Of a stretch of DNA of 64,000 nucleotides, positions 7,938 to 16,576 are shown one piece after another. The stretch spans positions 1,364,001 through 1,428,000 of the forward strand of contig NZ_JAXHCH010000002.1 of NCBI RefSeq assembly GCF_042466415.1. The letters run 5' to 3'. Source of the DNA: Albirhodobacter sp042466415 (GTDB lineage: Bacteria; Pseudomonadota; Alphaproteobacteria; Rhodobacterales; Rhodobacteraceae). The notes under the pieces are model-generated. The model was given only the letters and a program-made list of their open reading frames with translations. It ran no database searches and was not told the DNA's origin. Position numbers and translations under genes: made by a program. The first letter of the stretch is position 1; each line of letters begins with the position of its first letter.

Positions 7938-9154
7938 TGCCCCAGATCACCCCCGCTTGCCGGATCTGGCGATGCCTGCTCACCCTTCGGGCGTTCGCGC
8001 GTGCGACGCTCACCCTCGTTGCGCGCCCCGCGCTCGCCCTGTGCCTTGGTGCGCCGATCGCAACCGCACAGGAGATGACGCAGAGCTTCGGGCCGGATAT
8101 TCCGCGCCCGCTGGTGGTGCGATCCACCACCGATCTCAAGATCTTCGCGCCCGTTCTGGAGACGTTTTTGCGGACCCACCCCGATATCACGATCCGGTAC
8201 GAGCAATGGGGCTCCAACGCGCTGCATGAGCGCACCTTGAACGAATGCCAGTCACTAGAGGATGTCGCATCCCCCCTACGCCCCGATGAACGTGCGGATA
8301 TCGTGATATCCTCGGCCGTGCATCAGATGGTGGAGTTGGTCAATTTGAGTTGCGCGACGCCTTACCGGTCCGCGCAGACGGAGGCCCTGCCCGATGCGCT
8401 GCGCTGGCGCGACGAGGTTTGGGGGATCACGCGCGAGGCAGCCGTCATCATCTATAACCGCGCCTTGGTGCCGCAGAGCGACATCCCCGCAACGCGCTTC
8501 GCGTTGCTCGATCTGATGCGCCCGATTGGCACCCCTTATGAGGGGCGCGTTGCGACCTATGATATAGAGGCCTCGGGCCTTGGCTATCTGTTCGCGTTTA
8601 AAGACAGTCAGGAGGCGAGCACTTTCGGCGCGCTTTTGGAAAGTTTTGATCGCAGCGGCGCGATTGCAACCTGCTGTTCGGCAGAGATCATCGACGGGGT
8701 TGGCGAGGGGCGCTATCTGCTGGCGTACAACGTTCTGGGCTCTTACGCCTTGGCCGCGCAAGATCCGCGCGTCGGCATCATTCTGCCGCAAGATTATACA
8801 TTGGTGCTCTCGCGCGCCTTTATCATGCCGCGTCACACGAACAGTTTAGCGGGGGATGCGCCGGATGCGGAAGATCCTGCACGCGCCCAAACACAACGCT
8901 GGGCGACGCAGCTTCTCGATTTCTTGTTATCGGCGCAAGGGCGCGATGCACTGACGAGCGTTCACCTCATGAGCCCCGTTCTATCGGATCAGGGCGCGGC
9001 CGAATTTTCGGTTTCGCCCTCCACATTGCGCCCTATTGAATTGCTGCCAACGCTTCTCGTGGCCCGCGATAGCCTGACTCGCGGCCAATTCATTGCGCGC
9101 TGGCGTGACACATTCACGCAAGATCCCTCTGAACGCCGACGCGACAGGAACTGA
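7937..9154 (+). CDS. Periplasmic substrate-binding protein linked to the two-component system
   Basis: About 405 aa. A hydrophobic N-terminal segment ends in CLGAPIATAQE, a likely signal peptide, followed by an ABC-type extracellular binding fold (PLVVRSTTDLKIFAPVLETF, then REAAVIIYNRALVP and a late YNVLGSYAL) resembling iron/thiamine-type solute receptors. Two ATGs are possible (7934 and 7937); the second has GGAGG 6 bases upstream and is preferred. No permease or ATPase follows, and the gene overlaps the kinase stop. Inference: it may present a ligand to the TctE-like sensor, a three-component arrangement, rather than serve transport. Confidence 0.72.
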   Translation: MPQITPACRIWRCLLTLRAFARATLTLVARPALALCLGAPIATAQEMTQSFGPDIPRPLVVRSTTDLKIFAPVLETFLRTHPDITIRYEQWGSNALHERTLNECQSLEDVASPLRPDERADIVISSAVHQMVELVNLSCATPYRSAQTEALPDALRWRDEVWGITREAAVIIYNRALVPQSDIPATRFALLDLMRPIGTPYEGRVATYDIEASGLGYLFAFKDSQEASTFGALLESFDRSGAIATCCSAEIIDGVGEGRYLLAYNVLGSYALAAQDPRVGIILPQDYTLVLSRAFIMPRHTNSLAGDAPDAEDPARAQTQRWATQLLDFLLSAQGRDALTSVHLMSPVLSDQGAAEFSVSPSTLRPIELLPTLLVARDSLTRGQFIARWRDTFTQDPSERRRDRN

Positions 9155-9251
9155 CCCGTAACGGAGCCCCCCCCGTCGCGTCGGATCGCGCGACGATAAC
9201 CTTGCGTCACCCCGTCTCGCCAGGCGCCATTGTCGCAAGAGCTTTAACGAA

Positions 9252-9269
9252 CCGTCACTGAACGGTCAC
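9252..9269 (+). promoter_or_regulatory. Pho-box-like direct repeat upstream of ugpB
   Basis: CCGTCAC at 9252-9258 and CGGTCAC at 9263-9269 are separated by TGAA, giving an 11-base period. A weaker in-phase unit, TTGTCGC, lies at 9230. The ugp operon is a classic PhoB target in enterobacteria, so a Pho box here is plausible. The site also shares the GTCA-N7-GTCA pattern with the repeat at 5443-5464. Start codon of ugpB is 100 bases downstream. Confidence 0.45.
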
Positions 9270-9369
9270 GGTCCTCCATCACATCTGCACCCAGTTCAAC
9301 CGACCTGAAATCCGCAGGCAAAACGCCTTCCGGATTTTTCATGAAGCAGATTTTTTGGCGGAGATATCC

Positions 9370-10668
9370 ATGCTCAAACTTGCAACAGTTTCCACTCTCG
9401 CACTGTCATTGACAGCTGGCGCGGCACTTGCACAAACCGACATCAGCTGGTGGCACGGTATGGGCGGGCGCAATGGCGAGGTCGTGAACGAAATCTCGAA
9501 AATGTTCAACGACGCCCAAAGCGAATGCGCGATCACGCCGCTGTCGAAGGGCACCTATGAGGAGGCTCTCTCCTCGGGGATCGCGGCCTTCCGTTCCAAC
9601 GAACAACCAAACATCCTGCAGGTATTCGATGCCGGCGCTGCAACGATCATCAGCGCGAAAGGCGCAACCGTGCCCGCTGAGGATCTGTTGCTGAACGCAG
9701 GTGCCGATTTCAAGCGCGAGGATTTCATTGCGGGCGTGCGGAACTTCTACGCCGATGCGGATGGCAAGTTCATCGGCATGCCGTTCAACGCCTCCGCGCC
9801 GATTTTGTATTTCAACACCGAGGCGCTTGAGGCCGCTGGCGTTGAAGCGCCGAAAACCTGGGAAGAGTTTGAAGCCATTGCGCCGAAGCTGAAAGACGCG
9901 GGCTACATTCCCTTGGCCGCGTCGCAGTTGACTTGGATGATGGTCGAGAACTTCAAATCGCGCAACAACCAGCAATTCGCCACGAATAACAACGGCTATG
10001 ACGGCTTTGACGGCACGCAAATGATGGTGACCGACGCCAATCAGGTGATGATGTTCGACAAGCTCAAGGAATGGGCGGATGCGGGGCTTTACGGCTTCTA
10101 CGGTGCGGGTTGGGCCGATAACCAAAAGCCGTTCGAGGAAGGCAAAGCCGCAATGTGGATCGGATCGTCCGGCTCGTTCGGCGGGTTGCAGCAAACCGCA
10201 ACCAAGCCGTTCTCCGCGACCTTCATGCCCTATTGGGACTCGATCGAGGGCGCAGGCACACAATCCTTCATTGGCGGCGCGGCCCTGTTCGCGATGTCGG
10301 GGAAATCCGAAGCAGAGAACACCTGCACCGCGGCGTTCTTCTCCTACCTGACATCGCCGGAAGTCCAAGTGTATTACCACAAAGCCACCGGCTATGTTCC
10401 GATCACCGAGGCCGCGTATGAATTGGCCAAATCGGAGGGCTACTACGACGAACAACCCGTCGCGGAGATTGGCATTCAACAGCTGATGCTGCCGGGCGGT
10501 GACTGGTCGAAAGGCTACCGGATGGGCTTCTACCCGCAAATCCGTTCGGTGATGGAACGCGAATTCAACCGCATCTTCTCGGGCGAAGTGACCCCTACGG
10601 AAGCGTTTGAGACGATCGAAACCGAAGGCAACCAGTTGCTTGACCGGTTCTCCAAAACCGCGGGCTAA
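9370..10668 (+). CDS. ugpB: sn-Glycerol-3-phosphate ABC transporter, binding protein UgpB
   Basis: Periplasmic binding protein of 432 aa with a signal peptide (MLKLATVSTLALSLTAGAAL, cut after Ala-Gln region). The mature sequence begins TDISWWHGMGGRNGEVVN, a UgpB hallmark, and contains FNASAPILYFNTEAL and GAALFAMSGKS. The ATG at 9370 is used rather than the TTG at 9355: GGAG at 9360-9363 is correctly spaced and the signal peptide starts cleanly. It binds glycerol-3-phosphate or glycerophosphodiesters for UgpAEC, whose genes follow in order. Confidence 0.92.
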   Translation: MLKLATVSTLALSLTAGAALAQTDISWWHGMGGRNGEVVNEISKMFNDAQSECAITPLSKGTYEEALSSGIAAFRSNEQPNILQVFDAGAATIISAKGATVPAEDLLLNAGADFKREDFIAGVRNFYADADGKFIGMPFNASAPILYFNTEALEAAGVEAPKTWEEFEAIAPKLKDAGYIPLAASQLTWMMVENFKSRNNQQFATNNNGYDGFDGTQMMVTDANQVMMFDKLKEWADAGLYGFYGAGWADNQKPFEEGKAAMWIGSSGSFGGLQQTATKPFSATFMPYWDSIEGAGTQSFIGGAALFAMSGKSEAENTCTAAFFSYLTSPEVQVYYHKATGYVPITEAAYELAKSEGYYDEQPVAEIGIQQLMLPGGDWSKGYRMGFYPQIRSVMEREFNRIFSGEVTPTEAFETIETEGNQLLDRFSKTAG

Positions 10669-10689
10669 CGCCTCCCCTCGCACATTTCA

Positions 10690-10715
10690 GGGCTTCCGGC
10701 TGTTGTCGGGAGCCC
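10690..10715 (+). terminator. Hairpin between ugpB and ugpA
   Basis: GGGCTTCC at 10690-10697 pairs (one G-U) with GGGAGCCC at 10708-10715, followed by a pyrimidine-rich stretch. Position after the binding-protein gene suggests partial termination or mRNA protection, keeping UgpB in excess over the membrane parts. Confidence 0.5.
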
Positions 10716-10741
10716 CCTTCCTTTGTTGAATTGGCTCCCGA

Positions 10742-11734
10742 ATGTCCCACCCCTCCTCCGTGCCGCCCACGTCCGCACTGCCGCTTCCTGCGGGATCGAC
10801 GATCGGATTGGCCAAAACGCCCCGCGTCCGCAAACGCCTCCCCGCCCCGCCCGCAAAGCGCGTGCAATTCAAGGGCGGCGTGACACCGTGGGCGTTTGTT
10901 TTGCCCCAGTTAATGGTTGTCGCCGTGTTTTTCTACTGGCCCTCGGTGCAGGCCGTCACCTCCTCATTCTACCTCGAAGACCCGTTCGGGTTCGGTTCGA
11001 CCTTCGTCGGAATGGAGAATTACGAGGATGTTGTGAGCGGATCGGAATACCGGTCCATTGCCGCGTTCACGGCCCTGTTTTGCGTCGTTGTAACGACACT
11101 GGCCCTGTCGATCGGATTGCTTTTGGCGGTCAAGGCAGACAAGGTGATCCGCGGCGCAAGTGCTTATAAAACCGCGTTGATTTCTGTGTATGCGATTGCG
11201 CCACCGGTTGCGGGGCTCGTCGGTATGATGTTCTTTGATATGCATATCGGCCCGTTCAAGGATCTCGCCGCATTTTTCGGATATGACCTGCGCGTGGGGA
11301 TCAATTATTGGGATACCGCCGCCGCGATGACCATTGTCGCGGTGTGGAAGCAGATCCCCTATAACTTCATCTTCTTCCTGTCGGGTCTACAATCTGTTCC
11401 CGCCTCAATCCGCGAAGCCGCTTTGATTGACGCGCAATCGGGTTGGCGGCGGTTTCGGGATATCACGTTGCCCCTCCTCGCACCGACCGCATTTTTCCTG
11501 CTGATCATCAACGTCACCTATACGCTGTTCGACACATTCGCGATTATCGATGTGATGGTCAAAGACAAGCCCGCCAACAACCCAATGACCCTCGTCTACA
11601 AAGTCTATCTCGACGGTTTCAAAGGCAACGACATCGGCGGCTCCTCCGCGCAATCGGTGATCTTGATGCTGGTCGTCGCGGCGCTGACCATCGTGCAATT
11701 CCGCTTCCTCGAGCGTCGCGTTCATTACGGGTGA
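10742..11734 (+). CDS. ugpA: sn-Glycerol-3-phosphate ABC transporter permease UgpA
   Basis: Inner-membrane permease of 330 aa. After a polar, proline-rich N-terminal tail of about 45 residues, longer than in Escherichia coli UgpA, come six helices starting at WAFVLPQLMVVAVFFYWPSV. The EAA loop REAALIDAQSGWRRFRDITLPLL near residue 225 contacts the ATPase. No good ribosome site precedes the ATG at 10742, so an internal start cannot be excluded. Pairs with UgpE. Confidence 0.9.
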   Translation: MSHPSSVPPTSALPLPAGSTIGLAKTPRVRKRLPAPPAKRVQFKGGVTPWAFVLPQLMVVAVFFYWPSVQAVTSSFYLEDPFGFGSTFVGMENYEDVVSGSEYRSIAAFTALFCVVVTTLALSIGLLLAVKADKVIRGASAYKTALISVYAIAPPVAGLVGMMFFDMHIGPFKDLAAFFGYDLRVGINYWDTAAAMTIVAVWKQIPYNFIFFLSGLQSVPASIREAALIDAQSGWRRFRDITLPLLAPTAFFLLIINVTYTLFDTFAIIDVMVKDKPANNPMTLVYKVYLDGFKGNDIGGSSAQSVILMLVVAALTIVQFRFLERRVHYG

Positions 11735-11737
11735 TCC

Positions 11738-12580
11738 ATGTATAAAATGAAACCATTCGATCACTTGATCCTGATCCTCGGCGCTTTGTTCCTTTTGATC
11801 CCTGTGATCATGGCGCTCGCCTCCTCAACCCATTCAGCGGTGGAAATCCATACGCAGGGCCTCAAATTCCTGCCCGGTTCGGACGGGATCGACACCTACG
11901 CGAAGGTTCTCACGCAGGCGGGGGGCTTCACCGGCCAAGTCACCGGCACGCGGATGATGATGAATTCGATGATCCTCGGCGTCGGGTTTGCTGTGGGCAA
12001 GATCGTGCTATCGATGATGGCGGCCTATGCGCTGGTCTACTTCCGGTTCCGCTTTGCGGTTCCGCTGTTTTGGATGATCTTCACCACGCTTTTGCTCCCA
12101 CTCGAAGTGCGGATCATGCCGTCTTACCAAGTGATGTCAGATCTCCACTTGCTCAACAGCTACACTGGCCTGATCGTGCCGCTTCTCGCCTCGGCCACGG
12201 GCACATTCTACTTCCGGCAGTATTTCAAAGCCGTACCGGACGAGATTTTGGAGGCCGCACGTATTGATGGCGCGGGGCCGGTGAAGTTCTTCCTCGATAT
12301 CCTGATCCCGTTGTCGAAACCGATGATGGCGGCGATGTTTATCATCATGTTCGTCTACGGTTGGAACCAGTATCTCTGGCCGATGATGATGACGACCGAG
12401 GAAGGGTTCTTCACCCTCATGCGCGGCATCAAGTCAATCCTGCAAGTTTGGATCGGCAGCCAAATCCCCGATTATAACGAAGCCTTTGCCCTTGCCGTGT
12501 TGGCGATGATCCCGCCTGTTGCGCTGGTCGTCTATTTCCAGCGCATGTTCATCAAGGGCCTGACGGAAAGCGATAAATAA
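11738..12580 (+). CDS. ugpE: sn-Glycerol-3-phosphate ABC transporter permease UgpE
   Basis: Second permease, 280 aa, with six hydrophobic segments and the EAA loop LEAARIDGAGPVKFFLDIL near residue 172. It starts three bases after the ugpA stop. The N terminus (FDHLILILGALFLLIPVIMA) is the first helix, and HSAVEIHTQG shortly after is typical of UgpE. It forms the transmembrane channel with UgpA. Confidence 0.92.
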   Translation: MYKMKPFDHLILILGALFLLIPVIMALASSTHSAVEIHTQGLKFLPGSDGIDTYAKVLTQAGGFTGQVTGTRMMMNSMILGVGFAVGKIVLSMMAAYALVYFRFRFAVPLFWMIFTTLLLPLEVRIMPSYQVMSDLHLLNSYTGLIVPLLASATGTFYFRQYFKAVPDEILEAARIDGAGPVKFFLDILIPLSKPMMAAMFIIMFVYGWNQYLWPMMMTTEEGFFTLMRGIKSILQVWIGSQIPDYNEAFALAVLAMIPPVALVVYFQRMFIKGLTESDK

Positions 12581-13764
12581 TGGCACAGATAACCTTTAAC
12601 GCTGTTGGCAAAGACTATGGCAACGACGTGCGTGCGATCCATAACGCCGATATCACAATCGCGGACGGCGAATTTGTCGTCCTCGTCGGGCCGTCTGGCT
12701 GCGGAAAATCAACGCTACTGCGGATGGTCGCAGGGCTGGAGGAGATCAGCGAGGGCGAGATTTCCATTGGCGACCGCGTCGTGAACGAACTCGATCCGGC
12801 GCAGCGCGATATCGCGATGGTCTTCCAGAACTATGCCCTCTACCCGCATATGACCGTACGCGAGAATATGGCCTATGGCCTCAAAAACCGGAACACGCCC
12901 AAGCCGGAGATCGAGGAGCGGGTCGCCCAAGCCGCAAGGATGCTCGAACTGGTCCCCTATCTCGACCGAAAGCCCCGCGCGCTCTCAGGGGGGCAACGCC
13001 AGCGGGTCGCAATGGGGCGTGCGATTGTGCGCAAGCCCGCCGCGTTTTTGTTTGACGAACCGCTCTCGAACCTGGATGCCAAGCTCCGCGTAAGCATGCG
13101 CGCCGAAATCCGCGCCTTGCAACGCCGCCTGAAAACAACCGCGCTTTACGTGACGCATGACCAATTGGAAGCCATGACGCTGGCCGACCGGATCGTGGTG
13201 TTGAACGCGGGCCGGATCGAGCAAATCGGCACGCCCCTCGAAGTTTACCACCGCCCCGCCTCGACCTTCGTGGCAAGCTTCATCGGCGCGCCCGCGATGA
13301 ACCTTTTGGATGCGACGATCTCGCAAGGCCATCTTTGGGTAGGGTCGGTTGACCTTGGCCCCCTGCCCGACAGGCTGCGCGGTCACGCGAGCGCGTCGAC
13401 CGACGGGGTGAAAGAGGGGCCCGTAACTTTGGGGTTGCGCGCGGAGGCGATGATGCTCGCTTCACATCCTAACGCGGCGCATGCGTTGCCACTTGATGTC
13501 GGGTTTGTGGAGGAATTGGGATCGGGCCGGATCGTAAACGGGCATGTCGACGGCCAACCCTTGGCCTTCTCATTGCCCAATCGTTCGGGCACACAGACCG
13601 CCACTGCGCAAGCGACGCAGGCCGCCCCCGTGCCGGACCGGATCGCCATTACCGCGCCCTCCGAAATGTGGCACCTGTTCGACACGTTGACGGGGAAGCG
13701 TTTGGGCACCGATGCCGCGGCGCCGACGTCAAGGGTCATCGAAGGCATGTCCGTCGGCGCGTGA
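12580..13764 (+). CDS. ugpC: sn-Glycerol-3-phosphate ABC transporter ATP-binding protein UgpC
   Basis: ABC ATPase of 394 aa. Walker A GPSGCGKST is near residue 38, the Q loop at VFQNYALYPHM, signature LSGGQRQRVAMGRAIV near residue 135, Walker B FLFDEPLSNLD, and the switch His in LYVTHDQLEAMTLAD. The C-terminal TOBE-like domain is that of the MalK/UgpC group. The start overlaps the ugpE stop (TAATG). It is slightly longer than usual, with an Ala/Thr-rich insertion near residue 345 and a short extra tail. Confidence 0.92.
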   Translation: MAQITFNAVGKDYGNDVRAIHNADITIADGEFVVLVGPSGCGKSTLLRMVAGLEEISEGEISIGDRVVNELDPAQRDIAMVFQNYALYPHMTVRENMAYGLKNRNTPKPEIEERVAQAARMLELVPYLDRKPRALSGGQRQRVAMGRAIVRKPAAFLFDEPLSNLDAKLRVSMRAEIRALQRRLKTTALYVTHDQLEAMTLADRIVVLNAGRIEQIGTPLEVYHRPASTFVASFIGAPAMNLLDATISQGHLWVGSVDLGPLPDRLRGHASASTDGVKEGPVTLGLRAEAMMLASHPNAAHALPLDVGFVEELGSGRIVNGHVDGQPLAFSLPNRSGTQTATAQATQAAPVPDRIAITAPSEMWHLFDTLTGKRLGTDAAAPTSRVIEGMSVGA

Positions 13765-13788
13765 CCGCGCGCGCAAGCCATGAGGGAT

Positions 13789-13818
13789 GTGATCGGGCGC
13801 AACACCCTGCCCGATCAC
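13789..13818 (+). terminator. Stem-loop closing the ugp operon
   Basis: GTGATCGGGC at 13789-13798 and GCCCGATCAC at 13809-13818 form a perfect 10-bp stem with a 10-base loop, 25 bases after the ugpC stop. There is no T run, so it may be a rho-dependent or mRNA-end structure. Confidence 0.6.
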
Positions 13819-13946
13819 ACGCCACCCCGCCCATCTAAACGGGCGCGATCACGAAAACGGGACCATGTGAAAGGCCGCAACGGGCGGTTCCAACGGAACC
13901 TGCCCTTCCCTCGTTCGTTGACCTCACAGCAAACTGAGGAGCGAGC

Positions 13947-15323
13947 ATGACCACGTTTAAAACTGTTAACCCCGCAACTGGCGACGACATCGAAACCTAC
14001 GCCCTTATGACGAAGGACGAGGCGATGGCAAAACTTGCGACCTGCCACAACGCCCATCTGGAATGGCGCAAGCTGTCGCACGCCGAGCGCGCGCCCTACC
14101 TTGTGAAGATCGCGGCCAAGCTGCGCGAACACCGCGACGAGCTGGCGGAGCTGATGACGCGCGAAGTGGGGAAACTACTCGCCGATGGCAAAACCGAGGT
14201 CGATATCTGCGCCGCTATCTTCGATTACACCGCGGAAAACGGCCCCGATCTTCTGGCGGATGAGGAGCGGACGCATACGGGCGGCGAGAAGCGCGGGCTG
14301 GTCACTTATCAACCGATCGGCGTGATCTATTCGATCCAACCTTGGAATTTCCCGCTCTATCAGCCCACCCGCGTTCTCGCGGCCAATTTGATGGCGGGGA
14401 ACGGCTGCGTTTTGAAACATGCGAGCATCTGCACCGGAACCGCGCTGCGGTTCAACGAATTGTGCCGCGAGGCAGGCCTGCCCGACGATTTGTTCCAAGT
14501 TCTGCTGATCAATCATGATGTCAGCGACGACTTGATCGAGGCGCCGCTAGTGCGCGGTGTGACGATGACGGGATCGGACGTCGCGGGTCGTCATATCGGC
14601 GCGGCGGCTGCGAAGGCGTTGAAGAAATCGGTTCTCGAACTCGGCTCGAACGATGCCTACCTCGTTCTGGAGGATGCAGATATCGAGACTGCGGTGAAGT
14701 TTTCTGTGATGGGCCGTCTCTACAACAACGGCGAAACCTGTGTCTCCGCCAAGCGCTTCATCGTCACGGACAAGGTCTATGACGCGTTCACCACCGCCTT
14801 CGTTGAACAGATGAAGGCCATAAAGATGGGCGACCCATTGCAGGACGATACCCAGCTAGGGCCGCTTTCCTCCCAAGACCAATGCGACACCGTGCGCGAT
14901 CAGGTCAACGAAAGCGTCAAGCGCGGAGCGGAAGTTTTGTGCGGCGGGGCGCCAGCGGATCAGACAGGCGCCTATTACCCTGCCACCGTGCTCGCCGAGG
15001 TGACGCCGGGCATGCCGGCCTATGACGACGAAATTTTCGGCCCCGTTGCCGCGATCATCCGCGCGAAGGATGATGAGGACGCGATGCGGATCGCCAATGA
15101 CAGCCGGTATGGGTTGGGCGGCGGAATTTTCTCGCAAGACGAGGAGCGCGCCGTGCAACTCGCCCGTGATCACTTCGATACAGGTATGGTGCGCGTCAAT
15201 TCCTTCGGCGCGGCAGATCCCAACATGCCGTTTGGCGGTGTGAAAGATTCCGGATTTGGCCGCGAGCATGGCGGATTCGGCATGAAGGAATTTGTGAATG
15301 TGAAGGCCATCTTCCGGCCTTAA
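13947..15323 (+). CDS. NAD(P)-dependent succinate-semialdehyde dehydrogenase family protein
   Basis: Aldehyde dehydrogenase of 458 aa, the short class that includes the Sad/GabD1-type succinate-semialdehyde dehydrogenases. Landmarks are IQPWNFPLYQPTRVLAANL (cofactor region), catalytic Glu in VLELGSNDAYLVLEDAD, the nucleophilic Cys in NNGETCVSAKRF, and EIFGPVAAII near the C terminus. It oxidises an aldehyde to the acid; succinic semialdehyde is the family expectation but other aldehydes are possible. It is flanked by hairpins on both sides and appears monocistronic. Confidence 0.85.
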   Translation: MTTFKTVNPATGDDIETYALMTKDEAMAKLATCHNAHLEWRKLSHAERAPYLVKIAAKLREHRDELAELMTREVGKLLADGKTEVDICAAIFDYTAENGPDLLADEERTHTGGEKRGLVTYQPIGVIYSIQPWNFPLYQPTRVLAANLMAGNGCVLKHASICTGTALRFNELCREAGLPDDLFQVLLINHDVSDDLIEAPLVRGVTMTGSDVAGRHIGAAAAKALKKSVLELGSNDAYLVLEDADIETAVKFSVMGRLYNNGETCVSAKRFIVTDKVYDAFTTAFVEQMKAIKMGDPLQDDTQLGPLSSQDQCDTVRDQVNESVKRGAEVLCGGAPADQTGAYYPATVLAEVTPGMPAYDDEIFGPVAAIIRAKDDEDAMRIANDSRYGLGGGIFSQDEERAVQLARDHFDTGMVRVNSFGAADPNMPFGGVKDSGFGREHGGFGMKEFVNVKAIFRP

Positions 15324-15330
15324 CTCGATG

Positions 15331-15362
15331 CGCCTCGCCTGTCAGTTGGGACGGGCGAGGCG
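15331..15362 (+). terminator. Terminator-like hairpin after the aldehyde dehydrogenase
   Basis: CGCCTCGCC at 15331-15339 pairs with GGCGAGGCG at 15354-15362 over a 14-base loop, followed by ATTTC. It lies just behind the stop at 15323. The remaining bases up to 15510 are AT-richer and probably hold the lysR promoter. Confidence 0.7.
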
Positions 15363-15510
15363 ATTTCATCCGACCCAGAGGGTCAACACTATAAATATCC
15401 GTTATGGCGCGCCCCGCGGGCGCCGCCTGACGTTAAGAAATAGCCGCAGATCGGGCATAGGGCCGCTTAAAAAATAGCAAAATGCCCTCGCCCTTATTAC
15501 AATCGTTCAT

Positions 15511-16416
15511 ATGGACAGGTTCTCGAACATTAACACCCTCCTCGCCTTCGTCACGGTCGCGCGCGAGGGGAATGTGTCGCGCGCTGCTGAGGTTTTAAAC
15601 CTCACCCAGCCCGCGATCAGCCACCAACTCAAGCGTTTGGCGGAGGAAACGGGCGTTGCGCTGTTTCGCAGGACCACATCCGGCGTCGAGATCACACCGG
15701 ACGGCACCGCTTTGTTGCCGAAAGCCGAGCAGGTCTTGCGCGCAATGGGGGAATTTCACCGCGTCGCCCATAAACGCACGGGCAAGTTAAGTGGTAAGCT
15801 GAAGATCGGCACGATTGTTGATCCCGAATTCACCCGCCTTGGAAAGCTGTTGCATAGTTTGTGCTCGGAGTATCCCGAGATCGAGCCTGAACTCTCCCAC
15901 GGTGTGAGCGGAGAAATCCTTGCGCGGCTCAAACGTGGCCAGTTGGACGCGGGGTTCTACCTCAGCGCGCCCGACAAGGTCGACGAGGACATGGCCGAGC
16001 CGCAAATTCATTGCCAAGCGCTAGCCGATTTTTCCTACCGCGTCATCGGGCCTGCGGGGTGGCAAGACCGCCTCAATCGCGCGGAGTGGGATGATCTCGC
16101 GCAGCTTCCTTGGATCGGGACACCGCCATCCTCAGCCCATAACCGTTTGTTAAAAGGGATTTTCTCCGGCGTCGCGAGCCCACCTAAAATGGTAGCCCTC
16201 GTTGATCAGGAGCCCTCGATGCTGGAGATGGTGCGCGCGGGCCTTGGGTTGAGCCTTTGCCGTGAGTCAATCGCCCTGCATCAACACCAGTCCGCAGGCT
16301 TAGCGATTTGCCCCCATCTCGCGGTGCCCGCACGCCTCAATTTCATCACGCTTGAGCGCAATCGTGCCGCCCCGCGCATCGCGGCCCTGTTCGAGGTGAT
16401 CCAAGCCATCTGGTGA
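15511..16416 (+). CDS. LysR-family transcriptional regulator
   Basis: Regulator of 301 aa. The N-terminal winged helix-turn-helix contains GNVSRAAEVLNLTQPAISHQLKRL, quoted by position 19-42, the LysR recognition region. From residue 90 it has the periplasmic-binding-like effector domain, beginning LSGKLKIGTIVDPEF. The target is not shown by the layout: no divergent gene is adjacent, and the upstream gene is in the same direction. It may act on itself or at a distance. Confidence 0.88.
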   Translation: MDRFSNINTLLAFVTVAREGNVSRAAEVLNLTQPAISHQLKRLAEETGVALFRRTTSGVEITPDGTALLPKAEQVLRAMGEFHRVAHKRTGKLSGKLKIGTIVDPEFTRLGKLLHSLCSEYPEIEPELSHGVSGEILARLKRGQLDAGFYLSAPDKVDEDMAEPQIHCQALADFSYRVIGPAGWQDRLNRAEWDDLAQLPWIGTPPSSAHNRLLKGIFSGVASPPKMVALVDQEPSMLEMVRAGLGLSLCRESIALHQHQSAGLAICPHLAVPARLNFITLERNRAAPRIAALFEVIQAIW

Positions 16417-16497
16417 GGATTTGATCGTAGCGCGCAAACCACGGAGGCAAGTGAGTGTTATGCGCAGGTCATATTCCCCGTCTAGTGTTACAGGCCC

Positions 16498-16533
16498 TTT
16501 CCACGTGTAAAAAAGTTTCCACGTTTGTAAAAC
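16498..16533 (+). promoter_or_regulatory. Candidate LacI-family operators upstream of the polyol repressor gene
   Basis: TTTCCACGTGTAAA at 16498-16511 is a near-palindrome centred on CACGTG. Eighteen bases on, at 16516, TTTCCACGT recurs and is again followed by GTAAAA. The same CACGTGTAAAAA string recurs upstream of smoE (17695). A repressor of this family typically binds such sites, so autoregulation plus control of smo is inferred. Confidence 0.65.
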
Positions 16534-16576
16534 CTGCGATAAGGTCGCCAGACCAAATGTTCTCACGGGTGCGAAA

